Below are positions 24,019 through 32,787 of a DNA stretch of 64,000 nucleotides, piece by piece. The stretch spans positions 62,001-126,000 of the forward strand of contig NZ_SNYO01000004.1 in the NCBI RefSeq assembly GCF_004363095.1, in the 5' to 3' direction. The notes beneath the pieces were generated by a model. It saw only the letters and a list, made by a program, of their open reading frames with translations. It was not told where the DNA came from and made no database searches. The DNA comes from Actinomycetospora succinea (GTDB lineage: Bacteria; Actinomycetota; Actinomycetes; Mycobacteriales; Pseudonocardiaceae). Positions within the stretch are counted from its first letter, which is position 1. Each line of letters begins with the position of its first letter. The translations under genes and the position numbers were made by a program.

Positions 24019-24402
24019 TCAGGCGGCGGTGTCGCCCGTGCGGTCCTGGTGCCAGCGCACGACCCGGACGACGACGTCGTCGAGGCCCTCGCGGTCGAGC
24101 GTGATGCGCATGTCGTCGGCGATCTCGACGGCGTCGAGGCCGGGGAACGGGCCGTGCGCGTCGACCTCGCCGGTCTGCGGGTCGACGGCGAGCACGACGT
24201 AGCCGTCGCACCGGTCGAGCTCGGTCTGCGCCTCGATCCAGTCGATCCGCGCGAGGTCCTCGATCTGCTCCGCGTGCCCGAGGGCGAGCCCGACGTCCTC
24301 GGGCGACACCGGCGCCGACCCACCGGGGGTCGCCGTCAGGGGGTCGGTCGCCGACGCCTCGGCCGGGTCGACACGTGCGCAGCACGGGGGATCGTGGTCC
24401 AT
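24019..24402 (-). CDS. Small acidic hypothetical protein
   Basis: The 127-residue protein begins MDHDPPCCARVDPAEA, is strongly acidic, and ends in a beta/alpha part (DGYVVLAVDPQTGEVDAHGP, DDVVVRVVRWHQ). There is no membrane segment. ATG 24402 follows GGAGGAACCG, which decides the start over an upstream in-frame ATG at 24471. I do not recognise the family. Confidence 0.65.
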   Translation of the reverse strand: MDHDPPCCARVDPAEASATDPLTATPGGSAPVSPEDVGLALGHAEQIEDLARIDWIEAQTELDRCDGYVVLAVDPQTGEVDAHGPFPGLDAVEIADDMRITLDREGLDDVVVRVVRWHQDRTGDTAA

Positions 24403-24759
24403 CGGTTCCTCCTCCACGTCCGGCGCTGGGGTACCGCGCGCCGTCCCGGTCACCCACCGCGAGAACGACACCGTCGAGTGACGACGGGAGCGCCGCGGCG
24501 GGTTGCTGTCACGAGTGGTGACGCGAGGGTGCCCACACTCTGACTCAAGCTTTCAACTATTCACCCGTGCGGGTGTGCCGCTCGGCGACGGGCGCCACGG
24601 CGTGCGGTCGAGTTCGACGGGCCGTGTCGGTGTGCTCACTGCGTGTCGCCACCGGACGGGCCGGATCCGCGACCGGACCTCTCCGGTCCGGTGGTTCCCG
24701 GGGCGCGGTCCCGGTGCCTAGGGTCACCTCGACGCCCAGACCGCCACGGGAGGACGGCC
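24403..24759. other. Divergent intergenic region with a hairpin and a promoter
   Basis: It separates the acidic protein gene from the aldehyde dehydrogenase. A perfect hairpin ACCGGACC/GGTCCGGT lies at 24672-24692. A -10-like TAGGGT at 24719-24724, with TTCCCG 18 bases earlier, probably drives the dehydrogenase. No gene is supported here. Confidence 0.5.
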
Positions 24760-26349
24760 ATGAGCGACGACTCCACCCTGCACGTACCCGAGAGCCTCAC
24801 CTGGTCCGCCGTGACCGGTCGTGTGCGCGACCTGGTCGGCGAGGCCTTCACCGAGGACGGGCCCGCGAACCTCATCGACGGCGAGTGGCGGGCGGTCGGC
24901 ACGCCCTCCGAGCAGATCAGCCCCAACGACGGGTCGTCGCTGGGCACGATGCTCAAGCTGGACGCGGCGACGGCCACCGACGCGGTGCAGCGCGCCGCGC
25001 AGACCCACCGCGGCTGGGCGGGCACCGAGCTCGACGAGCGCCGCCGCAAGGTCTCCGCCTCGCTCGAGGCCATCGAGGGGGCCCGCGACGACCTCGCGCT
25101 GCTCCTGTCCTGGGAGATCGGCAAGCCCTGGAAGGCGGCGTGCTCCGACGTCGACCGCGCGATCTCCGGCGTGCGCTGGTACGTCGACGAGATCGAGGGG
25201 ATGCTCGCGCGCGACGTCGAGGGCGCGCCGGCCAAGCGGGTGCCGCTCGAGGGCCCCGTCTCGAACATCGCGAGCTGGAACTACCCCATGAGCGTGCAGG
25301 TGCACGCCGAGCTCGTGCAGTTGCTCGCCGGCAACGGCGTCGTCGCCAAGACCCCCACCCAGGGCGGCTGGATGACGCTGACCGTCGCGCACGCCCTCAT
25401 GGCGCGCGAGGGCCTGCCGGTGACGCTCGTGTCCGGCGACGGCTCGGAGCTCTCCGACGCCCTCATCCGCTCGCCCGAGATCGGCGCGCTCGCGTTCGTC
25501 GGCGGGCGCTCCAACGGCGGCAAGGTCGCCGCGCAGCTCGCCGACACCGGCAAGCGCCACATGCTCGAGCAGGAGGGCCTCAACACCTGGGGCATCTGGG
25601 AGTTCTCCGACTGGGAGTCGTTCTCGGAGATCCTCAAGAAGGGCTTCGAGTACGCCAAGCAGCGCTGCACCGCGTACCCGCGCTTCGTCGTGCAGCGCAA
25701 GCTCGTCGACCAGTTCCTGGCGACGTACCTGCCCGTGCTCGACGGGGTGCGCTTCGGGCACCCGCTGGCGGTGCCGCAGGGCTCGTCCGGGAGCACCGAC
25801 GACCTCCCGGCGCTCGACTTCGGCCCGCTGATCTCGGCGTCGAAGGCCCAGGAGCTCGACGACAGCGTCGCCGAGGCCCTGCGTCACGGCGCGGTGCCGC
25901 TCTACCGCGGGAGCAAGGACCACGGCACCTTCCTGCCCGGCCAGGACACCTCGGCCTACCACGCGCCGGTGTCGATGCTCGCCCCGCCGGGGGCGTCGCG
26001 GCTGATGCACGAGGAGCCGTTCGGGCCCGTCGACTCGATCGTCGTCGTCGACACGGAGGCCGAGCTCCTCGCGCACATGAACGCCTCCAACGGCGCGCTC
26101 GTCGCGAGCATCGCCTCCGACGACACCGCCCACGCCGAGCGGCTCGCCGAGCAGGTGCAGGCGTTCAAGGTCGGGATCAACAAGCTGCGCTCCCGCGGCG
26201 ACAAGGACGAGGCGTTCGGCGGGCGCGGCGAGTCGTGGAAGGGCGCGTTCGTCGGCGGCGAGTACCTCGTGCAGGCCGTCACCGAGGGCCCGCCCGGGGA
26301 GAACCTCTACGGCAACTTCCCCGGCTACCACCGGTACCCGGCGACCTGA
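24760..26349 (+). CDS. Divergent aldehyde dehydrogenase
   Basis: The 529-residue protein has the aldehyde dehydrogenase fold: VSNIASWNYPM, AFVGGRSNGGKVAAQ at the cofactor turn, LEQEGLN with the general-base Glu, QRCTAYPRFVVQ with the catalytic Cys, and HEEPFGPVDSI. The usual ELGGK is altered to EQEGL and GQ before RC is changed, so substrate or cofactor use may differ from the standard enzyme. ATG 24760 follows GGGAGGACGG. It oxidises an aldehyde to an acid with NAD(P)+; the substrate is unknown. Confidence 0.88.
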   Translation: MSDDSTLHVPESLTWSAVTGRVRDLVGEAFTEDGPANLIDGEWRAVGTPSEQISPNDGSSLGTMLKLDAATATDAVQRAAQTHRGWAGTELDERRRKVSASLEAIEGARDDLALLLSWEIGKPWKAACSDVDRAISGVRWYVDEIEGMLARDVEGAPAKRVPLEGPVSNIASWNYPMSVQVHAELVQLLAGNGVVAKTPTQGGWMTLTVAHALMAREGLPVTLVSGDGSELSDALIRSPEIGALAFVGGRSNGGKVAAQLADTGKRHMLEQEGLNTWGIWEFSDWESFSEILKKGFEYAKQRCTAYPRFVVQRKLVDQFLATYLPVLDGVRFGHPLAVPQGSSGSTDDLPALDFGPLISASKAQELDDSVAEALRHGAVPLYRGSKDHGTFLPGQDTSAYHAPVSMLAPPGASRLMHEEPFGPVDSIVVVDTEAELLAHMNASNGALVASIASDDTAHAERLAEQVQAFKVGINKLRSRGDKDEAFGGRGESWKGAFVGGEYLVQAVTEGPPGENLYGNFPGYHRYPAT

Positions 26350-26425
26350 CCGTCCGCGCGGGTAACCTCCCCCCGGCGCGGCAGCGGGCCCGCCGAGTCG
26401 TCACGTCGGTGGGGAGGGCCCGGGC

Positions 26426-27487
26426 ATGGTCCTGCGGAGCCGGGTGTCGCGCGACGTCCCGGGGGGCCCGGCGGCCGGGGCCACGGTCTTCATGCCGGAG
26501 GGCCGTGTCGGGCCGGTCGTCGCGCTGCTGCGGCGCCTGTTCCTCGCGCTCGGGGCGCTGACCGCCGCCGCGCTGATCGTCTACTTCCAGCGCGACGGCT
26601 ACATCGACAACAACAACGACGACGGCATCGGCCTGATCGACGCGTTCTACTACGCGACGGTCTCGCTCTCGACCACCGGCTACGGCGACGTCGTGCCGGT
26701 GACCGAGTCGGCGCGGCTCTGGACGATCCTCGTCATCACGCCGCTGCGCCTGCTGTTCCTCATCGTCCTGGTCGGCACCACGGTCGAGCTGCTCACCGAA
26801 CGGTCCCGCCAGGCGTTCCGCATCCGACGGTGGAGGTCGCGCGTGCGCAACCACGTGGTGGTCGTGGGCTACGGGACGAAGGGCCAGGCCGCGGTGACCA
26901 CGCTGCGCGGGGACGGCCACGACGTCGAGCACATCGTCGTCGTCGACACCGACCGCGGGCGCCTCGACGCGGCGTCGGCGCTCGGGCTGGTCACGGTGCG
27001 CGGCGACGCCACCCAGTCGTCGGTGCTGCGCACCGCGGGCCTGCCGCACGCGACGGCGCTGGTCGTCGCCACCAACCGGGACGACACGGCCGTGATGGTC
27101 ACGCTGACCGCCCGCGAGATGGCCCCGAAGATCACGATCACGGCGGCCGTGCGCGAGGCGGAGAACGTGCACCTGCTGCGCCAGTCCGGCGCCGACTCGG
27201 TCGTCGTGTCCGCGGAGACGGCGGGGCGCCTGCTCGGCATGGCGACCACGACGCCGGCCGTCGTCTCGGTCGTCGAGGACCTCATCTCGCCCGAGGCGGG
27301 CATGAGCATCGGCGAGCGCGTGGTCACCGAGGCCGAGGTCGGCGGGTCGCCGCGCCACCTGCGCGACATCGTCCTCGGCGTCGTGCGCGACGGGCACGTG
27401 CACGCGATCGACGCGCCCGAGGTCGACGCCCTCGAGCGCGGCGACCGCCTGCTCTGCGTGCGCCGGGCCGGCCCCGACGAGGGCTGA
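26426..27487 (+). CDS. Potassium channel with TrkA-N (RCK) domain
   Basis: The 353-residue protein has two membrane helices around a pore loop. The selectivity filter is TTGYGD in TVSLSTTGYGDVVPVT. After the second helix comes an RCK domain with the Rossmann GYGTKGQAAVTTL and VDTDRGRLDAASALG, then a TrkA-C-like end. It is a two-helix K+ channel gated by ligand binding to RCK. ATG 26426 follows GGGAGG. Upstream is aldehyde dehydrogenase with a 76-base gap. Confidence 0.92.
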   Translation: MVLRSRVSRDVPGGPAAGATVFMPEGRVGPVVALLRRLFLALGALTAAALIVYFQRDGYIDNNNDDGIGLIDAFYYATVSLSTTGYGDVVPVTESARLWTILVITPLRLLFLIVLVGTTVELLTERSRQAFRIRRWRSRVRNHVVVVGYGTKGQAAVTTLRGDGHDVEHIVVVDTDRGRLDAASALGLVTVRGDATQSSVLRTAGLPHATALVVATNRDDTAVMVTLTAREMAPKITITAAVREAENVHLLRQSGADSVVVSAETAGRLLGMATTTPAVVSVVEDLISPEAGMSIGERVVTEAEVGGSPRHLRDIVLGVVRDGHVHAIDAPEVDALERGDRLLCVRRAGPDEG

Positions 27488-27488
27488 C

Positions 27489-28400
27489 CTACGTGCGGGC
27501 TTCCAGGAGCCGGGCGGCGCCGTAGATCTGGGCGAGATCGGGGTCGAGCGGGCGACCGTAGTCCTCGGCGAGGTCGCTCGCGGTGCGCCCCGTGACGCTC
27601 CAGCCGAGATCATCGAGGCGCTCGGCGGCGTCGGGGCGGTCGTCGGCGAAGAACAGCTCGCGCACGTCGATCCCGAAGCGGCGCGACAGCGACGCGAGCC
27701 GGGAGTCCTCCTGGTCGAGGTGCGCGACGATGTCGCCGAAGTGCTCGACGGCGAGGTGGCTGCCCGGCGCCGAGAGCTCGGTGACGCGGTCGAAGAGGTC
27801 GATCTCGGCCTGCGCGGGCAGGTAGGGCAGCAGGCCCTCGGCGAGCCAGGCGGTCGGCGCCTGCGGATCGAAGCCGGCGTCGCGCAGCGCGCCCGGCCAG
27901 TCGTGGCGCAGGTCGACCCGCACCACGACGCGCCGGGCGCCGCCGCCGGCCTCGACGGCCTGCTGCCGGGCCAGCACGTCGTCCTTGAAGTCGAGCACGC
28001 CGTGCTGGTCGACCTCGAAGACGGTGGTGCCCGCGGGCCAGTCGAGACGCTGGGCGCGGGTGTCGAGGCCCGCGGCGAGCAGCACGACCTGGCGCACGCC
28101 GGCGTCGGCCGCGGCGGTCAGGGCGTCGTCGAAGAAGCGCGAGCGCACGCCGATGTACGCCGACTGCTCCTGCCAGTCGGCCTCGGTCGCGCCGCCGTCC
28201 TCGCCGCCGAGGTCCTTCGCGTCCTGCGGCCCGGCCGGCAGCCGGACCTCGTCGGCCGCGGCCTCGACGAACGCCTCCGCGTACGGGTCGTCCACCAGCC
28301 CGTCGGGGCGGTGGGTCTCCATCGCCCGCCCGCTGGCCACGCCCAGGGCGGTGACGCCCACGCTCTCGGTGATGCCCCACTGGTCGTTCTCGGTGCGCAT
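27489..28400 (-). CDS. SAM-dependent methyltransferase (TIGR00027/LCM-like)
   Basis: The 303-residue protein has ALGVASGRAME, VRSRFFDDAL, the SAM site VVLLAAGLDTRAQRLDW, and DQHGVLDFK. This is the large actinobacterial family of leucine carboxyl methyltransferase-like enzymes. In mycobacteria many paralogues exist with unknown substrates. It is convergent with the K+ channel with a one-base gap. The start at ATG 28400 is assumed; no good ribosome site is visible. Confidence 0.9.
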   Translation of the reverse strand: MRTENDQWGITESVGVTALGVASGRAMETHRPDGLVDDPYAEAFVEAAADEVRLPAGPQDAKDLGGEDGGATEADWQEQSAYIGVRSRFFDDALTAAADAGVRQVVLLAAGLDTRAQRLDWPAGTTVFEVDQHGVLDFKDDVLARQQAVEAGGGARRVVVRVDLRHDWPGALRDAGFDPQAPTAWLAEGLLPYLPAQAEIDLFDRVTELSAPGSHLAVEHFGDIVAHLDQEDSRLASLSRRFGIDVRELFFADDRPDAAERLDDLGWSVTGRTASDLAEDYGRPLDPDLAQIYGAARLLEART

Positions 28401-28447
28401 GCCGACCGGGTTCCCCGATCGTTGCGCAAGCTAACGAAAAACAGTTC

Positions 28448-28798
28448 TCAGCGGTGGACGGACATGCGGCACCCGGGGCAGTCCGCCTGCTCCGCGCGGA
28501 GGCCGGGCACCACCTGCTCGACCGCCGCGCCGCAGCGGGCGCGCAGACCCGCCGGGTCGCCGAGCTCGCCGGTGGTGACGTCGACGACGTGCCTCCTGCG
28601 GTCGTCGCGGCCGGCGGCGACGAGGGTGAGCGTGCCGTCGGGGGACGGGTCGCCGGGCGTCGGCCGCGGCGGCTCGCCGGGGTCGGGTCGCGTGTCACCG
28701 AACGGTGGCGGCGGCACCGAGGAGGGCATCGGGTCGAGCCCGCTCGCCGGGCGTCCGCCGGGCCGCGCGTCGGGGTGGCCGGGATCGGGGACGGTCAT
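28448..28798 (-). CDS. Pro-rich hypothetical protein with C-terminal Cys pairs
   Basis: The 116-residue protein has a Pro/Gly/Asp-rich first half. The second half has LTLVAAGRDDRRRHVVDVTTGE and a Cys before AAVEQVV, then CPGC near the end, which could form half of a zinc ribbon. ATG 28798 follows GGAGGCGAGCG. It is unrecognised. It lies upstream of the methyltransferase on the same strand with a 47-base gap. Confidence 0.6.
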   Translation of the reverse strand: MTVPDPGHPDARPGGRPASGLDPMPSSVPPPPFGDTRPDPGEPPRPTPGDPSPDGTLTLVAAGRDDRRRHVVDVTTGELGDPAGLRARCGAAVEQVVPGLRAEQADCPGCRMSVHR

Positions 28799-28974
28799 CG
28801 CTCGCCTCCTGGTGGGCGTCGTTCGAGCGATGCGGCATCGCTGGCGTGTGAAGCCAGGATCGCCACATCCTCGCTCGCGCGATACGCCGGGACGTGCGCG
28901 CGGCTCCACGGTAGGTCGCGCGCGCCGCGCTGTCGGCCCGGGCGGCGTTCACCGCGCGCGAACGGGCGGCTGCC

Positions 28975-29262
28975 GGAGATCACGGGCGTCGCCACGCACC
29001 CAGATCTCGCGCGGAGGTGCACGCCGTCGCCCCTGATCACGGGGCGAGGGCGGGCGTCGCCGACCGTGGCGCGGCCGGCGGAGATCACGGGCGACGCGAC
29101 GCACCTCGATGTCGCGCAGAGGTGCACACCGTCGCCCCTGATCACGGGGCGGGGGGCGGGCGTCGCCGACCGTGGCGCGGCCGGCGGAGGTCACGGGCGA
29201 CGCCAGGCACCCGGACGGCCCGCGGAGGTGCACGCGGTCGCCCCTGATCACGGGGCGAGGGC
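28975..29262. repeat. Three tandem copies of a 105-base palindromic (REP-like) repeat
   Basis: Copies begin at 28975, 29080 and 29186. Each contains an imperfect hairpin: a left arm like GATCACGGGCGACG...GCACC and a right arm like GAGGTGC...CGTCGCCCCTGATC. A linker GGGCGTCGCCGACCGTGGCGCG joins copies 1 and 2, and 2 and 3. A fourth, diverged copy follows mfd at 49590-49656. The 476-base gap 28799-29275 holds nothing else supported. Confidence 0.85.
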
Positions 29263-29275
29263 GATCCGGCTGGGC

Positions 29276-29482
29276 TCAGGAACGCCGGCGCGGCAGCGGC
29301 ATCGCGGGCGCGTCGCCGGTGGCGGCGGCGCGCCGCCCGGGACGCTCGGCGGGGAGGTCGCGCAGGCCGTCGAGCACGCGGGCGAGGACCTCCGGGCGCG
29401 GGGCGGGGACGTCGCCGACGGCGACCGCGGCGGCCTCGGTCACGACGTCGCTCGCAACCTCGTCGGCCCCCGGAGCGTCCAT
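29276..29482 (-). CDS. Small hypothetical protein
   Basis: The 68-residue frame begins MDAPGADEVASDVV and has a helical middle (RPEVLARVLDGLRDLP) and a basic end (LPRRRS). The composition fits coding sequence, but no homologue is recognised. ATG 29482 is a choice; GTG or ATG codons a little upstream are also in frame. It ends next to the palindromic repeat array. Confidence 0.4.
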   Translation of the reverse strand: MDAPGADEVASDVVTEAAAVAVGDVPAPRPEVLARVLDGLRDLPAERPGRRAAATGDAPAMPLPRRRS

Positions 29483-29746
29483 CACCGTGTCTCGATCGGG
29501 CGTCACCCGTCCGAGGCTAGGGCGGGACACACGTCCGAGGGGTCGTACGCCGGCCGACGGGCGGGGGACGGCAGGCTGGGCGCGACGACCGCGTGAGAAC
29601 GAGGTGTGGGCGAGCTGTCACTCTGGGTCGACCAGAACGGGCTCACACCGCGCGGCGCGTAACGACCGCCGCTCGTCGTCCGAGACAACGCGAGTGAGGA
29701 GCCGGCCAGCGGAGGCCGGTCCCGCGGGAGCAGGGGTGGTCGGGGA

Positions 29747-30817
29747 ATGAGCGTCGGCGGGATGATCGACCAGGACGGTCGGGGGCCGGACCCGGACGAG
29801 GAGCGCGGCCGGAAGCGTCGTGGCGTGCGGGCCCTCGTCTACGGGCTCATCGCGCTGCTGGTGCTCGTGCTGCTCGCCGCGGCCGGCGTCGTGATCGTCA
29901 CCCAGCAGCTGGGCTCGCAGGTCGGCCGCTACCCGTCGGTGTTCGCGCCGATCGACCCGTCGTCGCGCCCCGCCGACTCGGGCGGGCAGACGTTCCTGCT
30001 GATCGGCACCGACTCCCGCTCGCCCGACCCCACCACCGGCACCGACGCCGCGCCCGACGCCGTCTTCGGCTCGCAGCGCAGTGACGTGATCATGGTGGCG
30101 ACCATCGCCGAGGACGGGCAGAGCGCGAGCGTCGTCTCGATCCCGCGCGACTCCTACGTCGACATCCCCGGCCGCGGCAAGAACAAGGTCAACGCGGCGC
30201 TGGCGTTCGGCGGCCCGCCCCTGCTGATCCAGACCGTGGAGCAGCTCACGGCCGTGCACATCGACCACTACGCGGTCATCGACTTCGCGGGCTTCGCGCA
30301 GATGACCGACGCCGTCGGCGGCATCGACGTCAACGTCGGCCAGGAGTCCGAGCGCGACGGCGTCGTCGTCCCGGCCGGCGAGCAGCACCTCAACGGCGAG
30401 CAGGCCCTGGTCTACGTCCGCGAGCGCAAGAGCCTGCCCGGCGGCGACCTCGACCGCGTGCGGCGCCAGCAGGCCGCCCTGCGCGCGTTCCTGGAGAAGG
30501 CGCTCTCGTCCGGGACGCTGTCCAGCCCGACCGGCGCGTACTCGCTCGTCGACACCGTCACCCGCCACGTCGGCGTGGACGACTCGCTGTCGAACACCGG
30601 CCTCGCGCAGCTCGCGGTGAGCATGCGCGACCTACGGAACTCGAACGTCTCGTTCCTGACCGTGCCCGTCACCGGGACCGGGATGGAGGGCGACCAGTCG
30701 GTCGTCTACCTCAACCAGACCGCCGGGCGGGACCTGTGGTTCGCCGTCAACACCGACGCGGTGCCGCAGTACGTCGCCACCCGGCCGCAGGAGCAGCTGT
30801 CCGACACCCCGCGCTGA
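29747..30817 (+). CDS. LCP-family (LytR-CpsA-Psr) cell-wall glycopolymer ligase
   Basis: The 356-residue protein has a short charged N-terminus, one membrane helix (ALVYGLIALLVLVLLAAAGVVIV) and an LCP domain. Conserved points are TFLLIGTDSRS, SDVIMVATI, VVSIPRDSYVDIPG, the Asp/Arg-rich YVRERKSLPGGDLDRVRRQQ, and NKVNAAL. LCP enzymes join polyprenyl-linked polymers such as arabinogalactan to peptidoglycan. The C-terminal LytR domain is absent, so it is the short form. ATG 29747 follows a weak GGGG. Confidence 0.92.
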   Translation: MSVGGMIDQDGRGPDPDEERGRKRRGVRALVYGLIALLVLVLLAAAGVVIVTQQLGSQVGRYPSVFAPIDPSSRPADSGGQTFLLIGTDSRSPDPTTGTDAAPDAVFGSQRSDVIMVATIAEDGQSASVVSIPRDSYVDIPGRGKNKVNAALAFGGPPLLIQTVEQLTAVHIDHYAVIDFAGFAQMTDAVGGIDVNVGQESERDGVVVPAGEQHLNGEQALVYVRERKSLPGGDLDRVRRQQAALRAFLEKALSSGTLSSPTGAYSLVDTVTRHVGVDDSLSNTGLAQLAVSMRDLRNSNVSFLTVPVTGTGMEGDQSVVYLNQTAGRDLWFAVNTDAVPQYVATRPQEQLSDTPR

Positions 30818-30836
30818 GAGCGGGTATGCCGGTCCC

Positions 30837-32327
30837 ATGAGCTGGGACGTCGTCGTCGTCGGAGGGGGCTCGGCCGGCTGCGCGCTGGCCGGGCGCCTCT
30901 CCGAGGACCCGGGCCGGCGGGTCCTGCTGCTCGAGGCCGGGTCGGCGGTCACCGAGCCCGGCGCGTTCCCCACCGACGTCCGTGACGTCGCGTCCCTCGG
31001 CGCCTGCGACCCCGACGGCCCGCACACGTGGGACGTCGGGGTCGAGCTCACCCCGGGGCACCGCACGCGCGTCGGGCGGGGACGGCTGCTCGGCGGGTCG
31101 AGCGCGGTCAACGGCGCCAACCACATCCGCCCCACCCGCGCCGACCTCGACTCCTGGCCGGGCTGGTCGTTCGACGAGACGCTGCCGTACTACGTGCGCG
31201 GCGAGCGCGACCTCGACATGACCGGTCCGCTGCACGGCGACGCCGGGCCGGTGCCCGTGGTGCGCCCGGCGGGCGAGCTGCGCGCCGCGGTGACCGAGCG
31301 CTTCCTCGAGGCCGCCGTGCGGGTGGGGGTGCCCCTCGAGATCGACAAGAACGGCGACCAGCCGCCCGGGGCGGGCCTCATGCCGGCCAACGTGCGGCGC
31401 GGGGTGCGCGTGAACGCCGCGATCGCCTACGTCCTGCCGCACCTCGACCGCCCGAACCTCACGGTGCGGGGCGACGTGACGGTCGCCCGCGTGCTGCTCG
31501 ACGGCGACCGCGCGGTGGGCGTAGAGGGGATCGACGGCGAGCGCATCGAGGCGGGCGAGGTCGTGCTGGCCGCCGGGTCGGTGTGCACGCCGCAGCTGCT
31601 GGCGCTCTCCGGGATCGGCCCGCCCGACGACCTGCGCGCCGCGGGGCTGCCCGTGCACCACGAGCGGCCCGGCGTCGGACGCGGCTACACCGACCACCCG
31701 AGCGTCTACCTGTCCTTCCCCGACACCTCGGGCGACGCCGTGCACCCCGAGGCACCGGGCGCGCAGGCCGCCGTCCACCTCGACGCCGGCGACGACCCCG
31801 CCGGCGACCTGGAGATCCTGCTGTTCGCGCGCCCGTTCGCGCCGGGCGGGTCGTGCCACCTCATGTGCGCGCTGCAGGCGCCCGAGAGCCGCGGGGTGAT
31901 GACGTTCGCGGCGGACCCGCGCACGCCGCCGCGCCTCGAGCACCGCTACCTCGCCTCCGGCCACGACCGCGCCCGGATGCGCCAGGTCGTGCGCCGCGCG
32001 GGGGAGCTGCTCGCGGCGGGCGGGATGGCGCTCGAGCCGACGGGGACCCCGGACGGCAGGACCCTCGACGACCGGGCGCTCGACGCCTGGATCGCCGCGC
32101 ACCTCGGGACGTCGGCGCACCTGTGCGGCAGCGCCCGGCTCGGCACGGCCGACGACCCCGACGCCGTCGTCGACCCCGAGCTGCGCGTGCACGGGCTGCG
32201 CGGGCTACGCGTCGTGGACACCTCGGTGCTGCCGACCGTGCCTCGCCGCGGGCCCGCGGCGACGGCGCTGATGCTGGGGGAGCGGGCCGCGGACCTCATC
32301 GCCGGACGGGTCGCCGCCCCGCTGTGA
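30837..32327 (+). CDS. GMC-family FAD oxidoreductase (MftG-like)
   Basis: The 496-residue protein has the N-terminal FAD motif VVVGGGSAGCALAGRLSE, the GMC signature GGSSAVNGANHIRPT, and the second signature AGSVCTPQLLALSGIG. The C-terminal active site is in HLCGSARLG and VDTSVLPTVPRRGP. The short size resembles MftG and other mycofactocin-linked GMC enzymes, but no other mycofactocin gene is in the window, so the name is tentative. It likely oxidises an alcohol. It starts 19 bases after the LCP gene stop. Confidence 0.88.
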   Translation: MSWDVVVVGGGSAGCALAGRLSEDPGRRVLLLEAGSAVTEPGAFPTDVRDVASLGACDPDGPHTWDVGVELTPGHRTRVGRGRLLGGSSAVNGANHIRPTRADLDSWPGWSFDETLPYYVRGERDLDMTGPLHGDAGPVPVVRPAGELRAAVTERFLEAAVRVGVPLEIDKNGDQPPGAGLMPANVRRGVRVNAAIAYVLPHLDRPNLTVRGDVTVARVLLDGDRAVGVEGIDGERIEAGEVVLAAGSVCTPQLLALSGIGPPDDLRAAGLPVHHERPGVGRGYTDHPSVYLSFPDTSGDAVHPEAPGAQAAVHLDAGDDPAGDLEILLFARPFAPGGSCHLMCALQAPESRGVMTFAADPRTPPRLEHRYLASGHDRARMRQVVRRAGELLAAGGMALEPTGTPDGRTLDDRALDAWIAAHLGTSAHLCGSARLGTADDPDAVVDPELRVHGLRGLRVVDTSVLPTVPRRGPAATALMLGERAADLIAGRVAAPL

Positions 32328-32367
32328 CCTGCTGCGACGTCCGTTTCGTCCCCCTTGGTGGCGCAGC

Positions 32368-32388
32368 GTCCGGTCGCCGTCACCGGAC
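32368..32388 (+). terminator. Hairpin after the GMC oxidoreductase gene
   Basis: GTCCGGT pairs perfectly with ACCGGAC across a seven-base loop, 41 bases after the stop codon. Confidence 0.45.
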
Positions 32389-32489
32389 ACGGTCACAGCT
32401 ACGACACGATGGTGTGGATCGAGGTCACGTCCACGGTGATCGCGACGACACTCCTCGCGAGACCCGCTCGAGGTGATCGAGGAGAACCG

Positions 32490-32759
32490 ATGTCGTTCCT
32501 GCGCCGCCGTGCCGACGCGCCCGTTGTCGCCGAGCCCGGCCGCACGCCCGACATGCCCGCGGAGGACGCCGTCGAGGACGCCGGGCCCCCGCGCCGCCTG
32601 ACCCGTTCGGAGCGCAAGGCCCTCAAGGCCGAGCAGGCCGCCGCCGCCGAGCTCGCCGCCCGCGTCGCGCGGGCCCAGCGCCGCCTCGCCCAGGCCACCG
32701 GCCCGCTGCCCGTCGTGCCCCAGCGCCGCTCGTCGGAGAACGTCGTCCCGACGGAGTGA
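32490..32759 (+). CDS. Small basic helical protein
   Basis: The 89-residue protein begins MSFLRRRADAPVVAEPG and has a charged Ala/Lys/Arg helix (LTRSERKALKAEQAAAAELAA) likely to form a coiled coil. There is no signal peptide. ATG 32490 follows GAGGAGAACCG. It is unrecognised and may act by binding nucleic acid or a membrane surface; this is only a guess from its charge. Confidence 0.65.
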   Translation: MSFLRRRADAPVVAEPGRTPDMPAEDAVEDAGPPRRLTRSERKALKAEQAAAAELAARVARAQRRLAQATGPLPVVPQRRSSENVVPTE

Positions 32760-32787
32760 CCGCGGCGCGCATGGAATCCTGCGCGGC

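Noticed and set aside
21309-24323. Minus-strand open frame of 1004 codons
   Set aside because: It lies antisense to the AtuA-like, CoA-transferase and amidase genes and runs across a terminator hairpin.
28949-29251. Short open frames across the palindromic repeats
   Set aside because: They encode the same peptide repeated (VIRGDGVHL-type) because they read through the DNA repeat; there is no ribosome site.
28975-29262. CRISPR array
   Set aside because: There are only three units of about 105 bases with conserved linkers; no short repeat with variable spacers and no cas genes.
30837-32327. Mycofactocin cluster
   Set aside because: The GMC enzyme resembles MftG, but mftA to mftF are not in the window.
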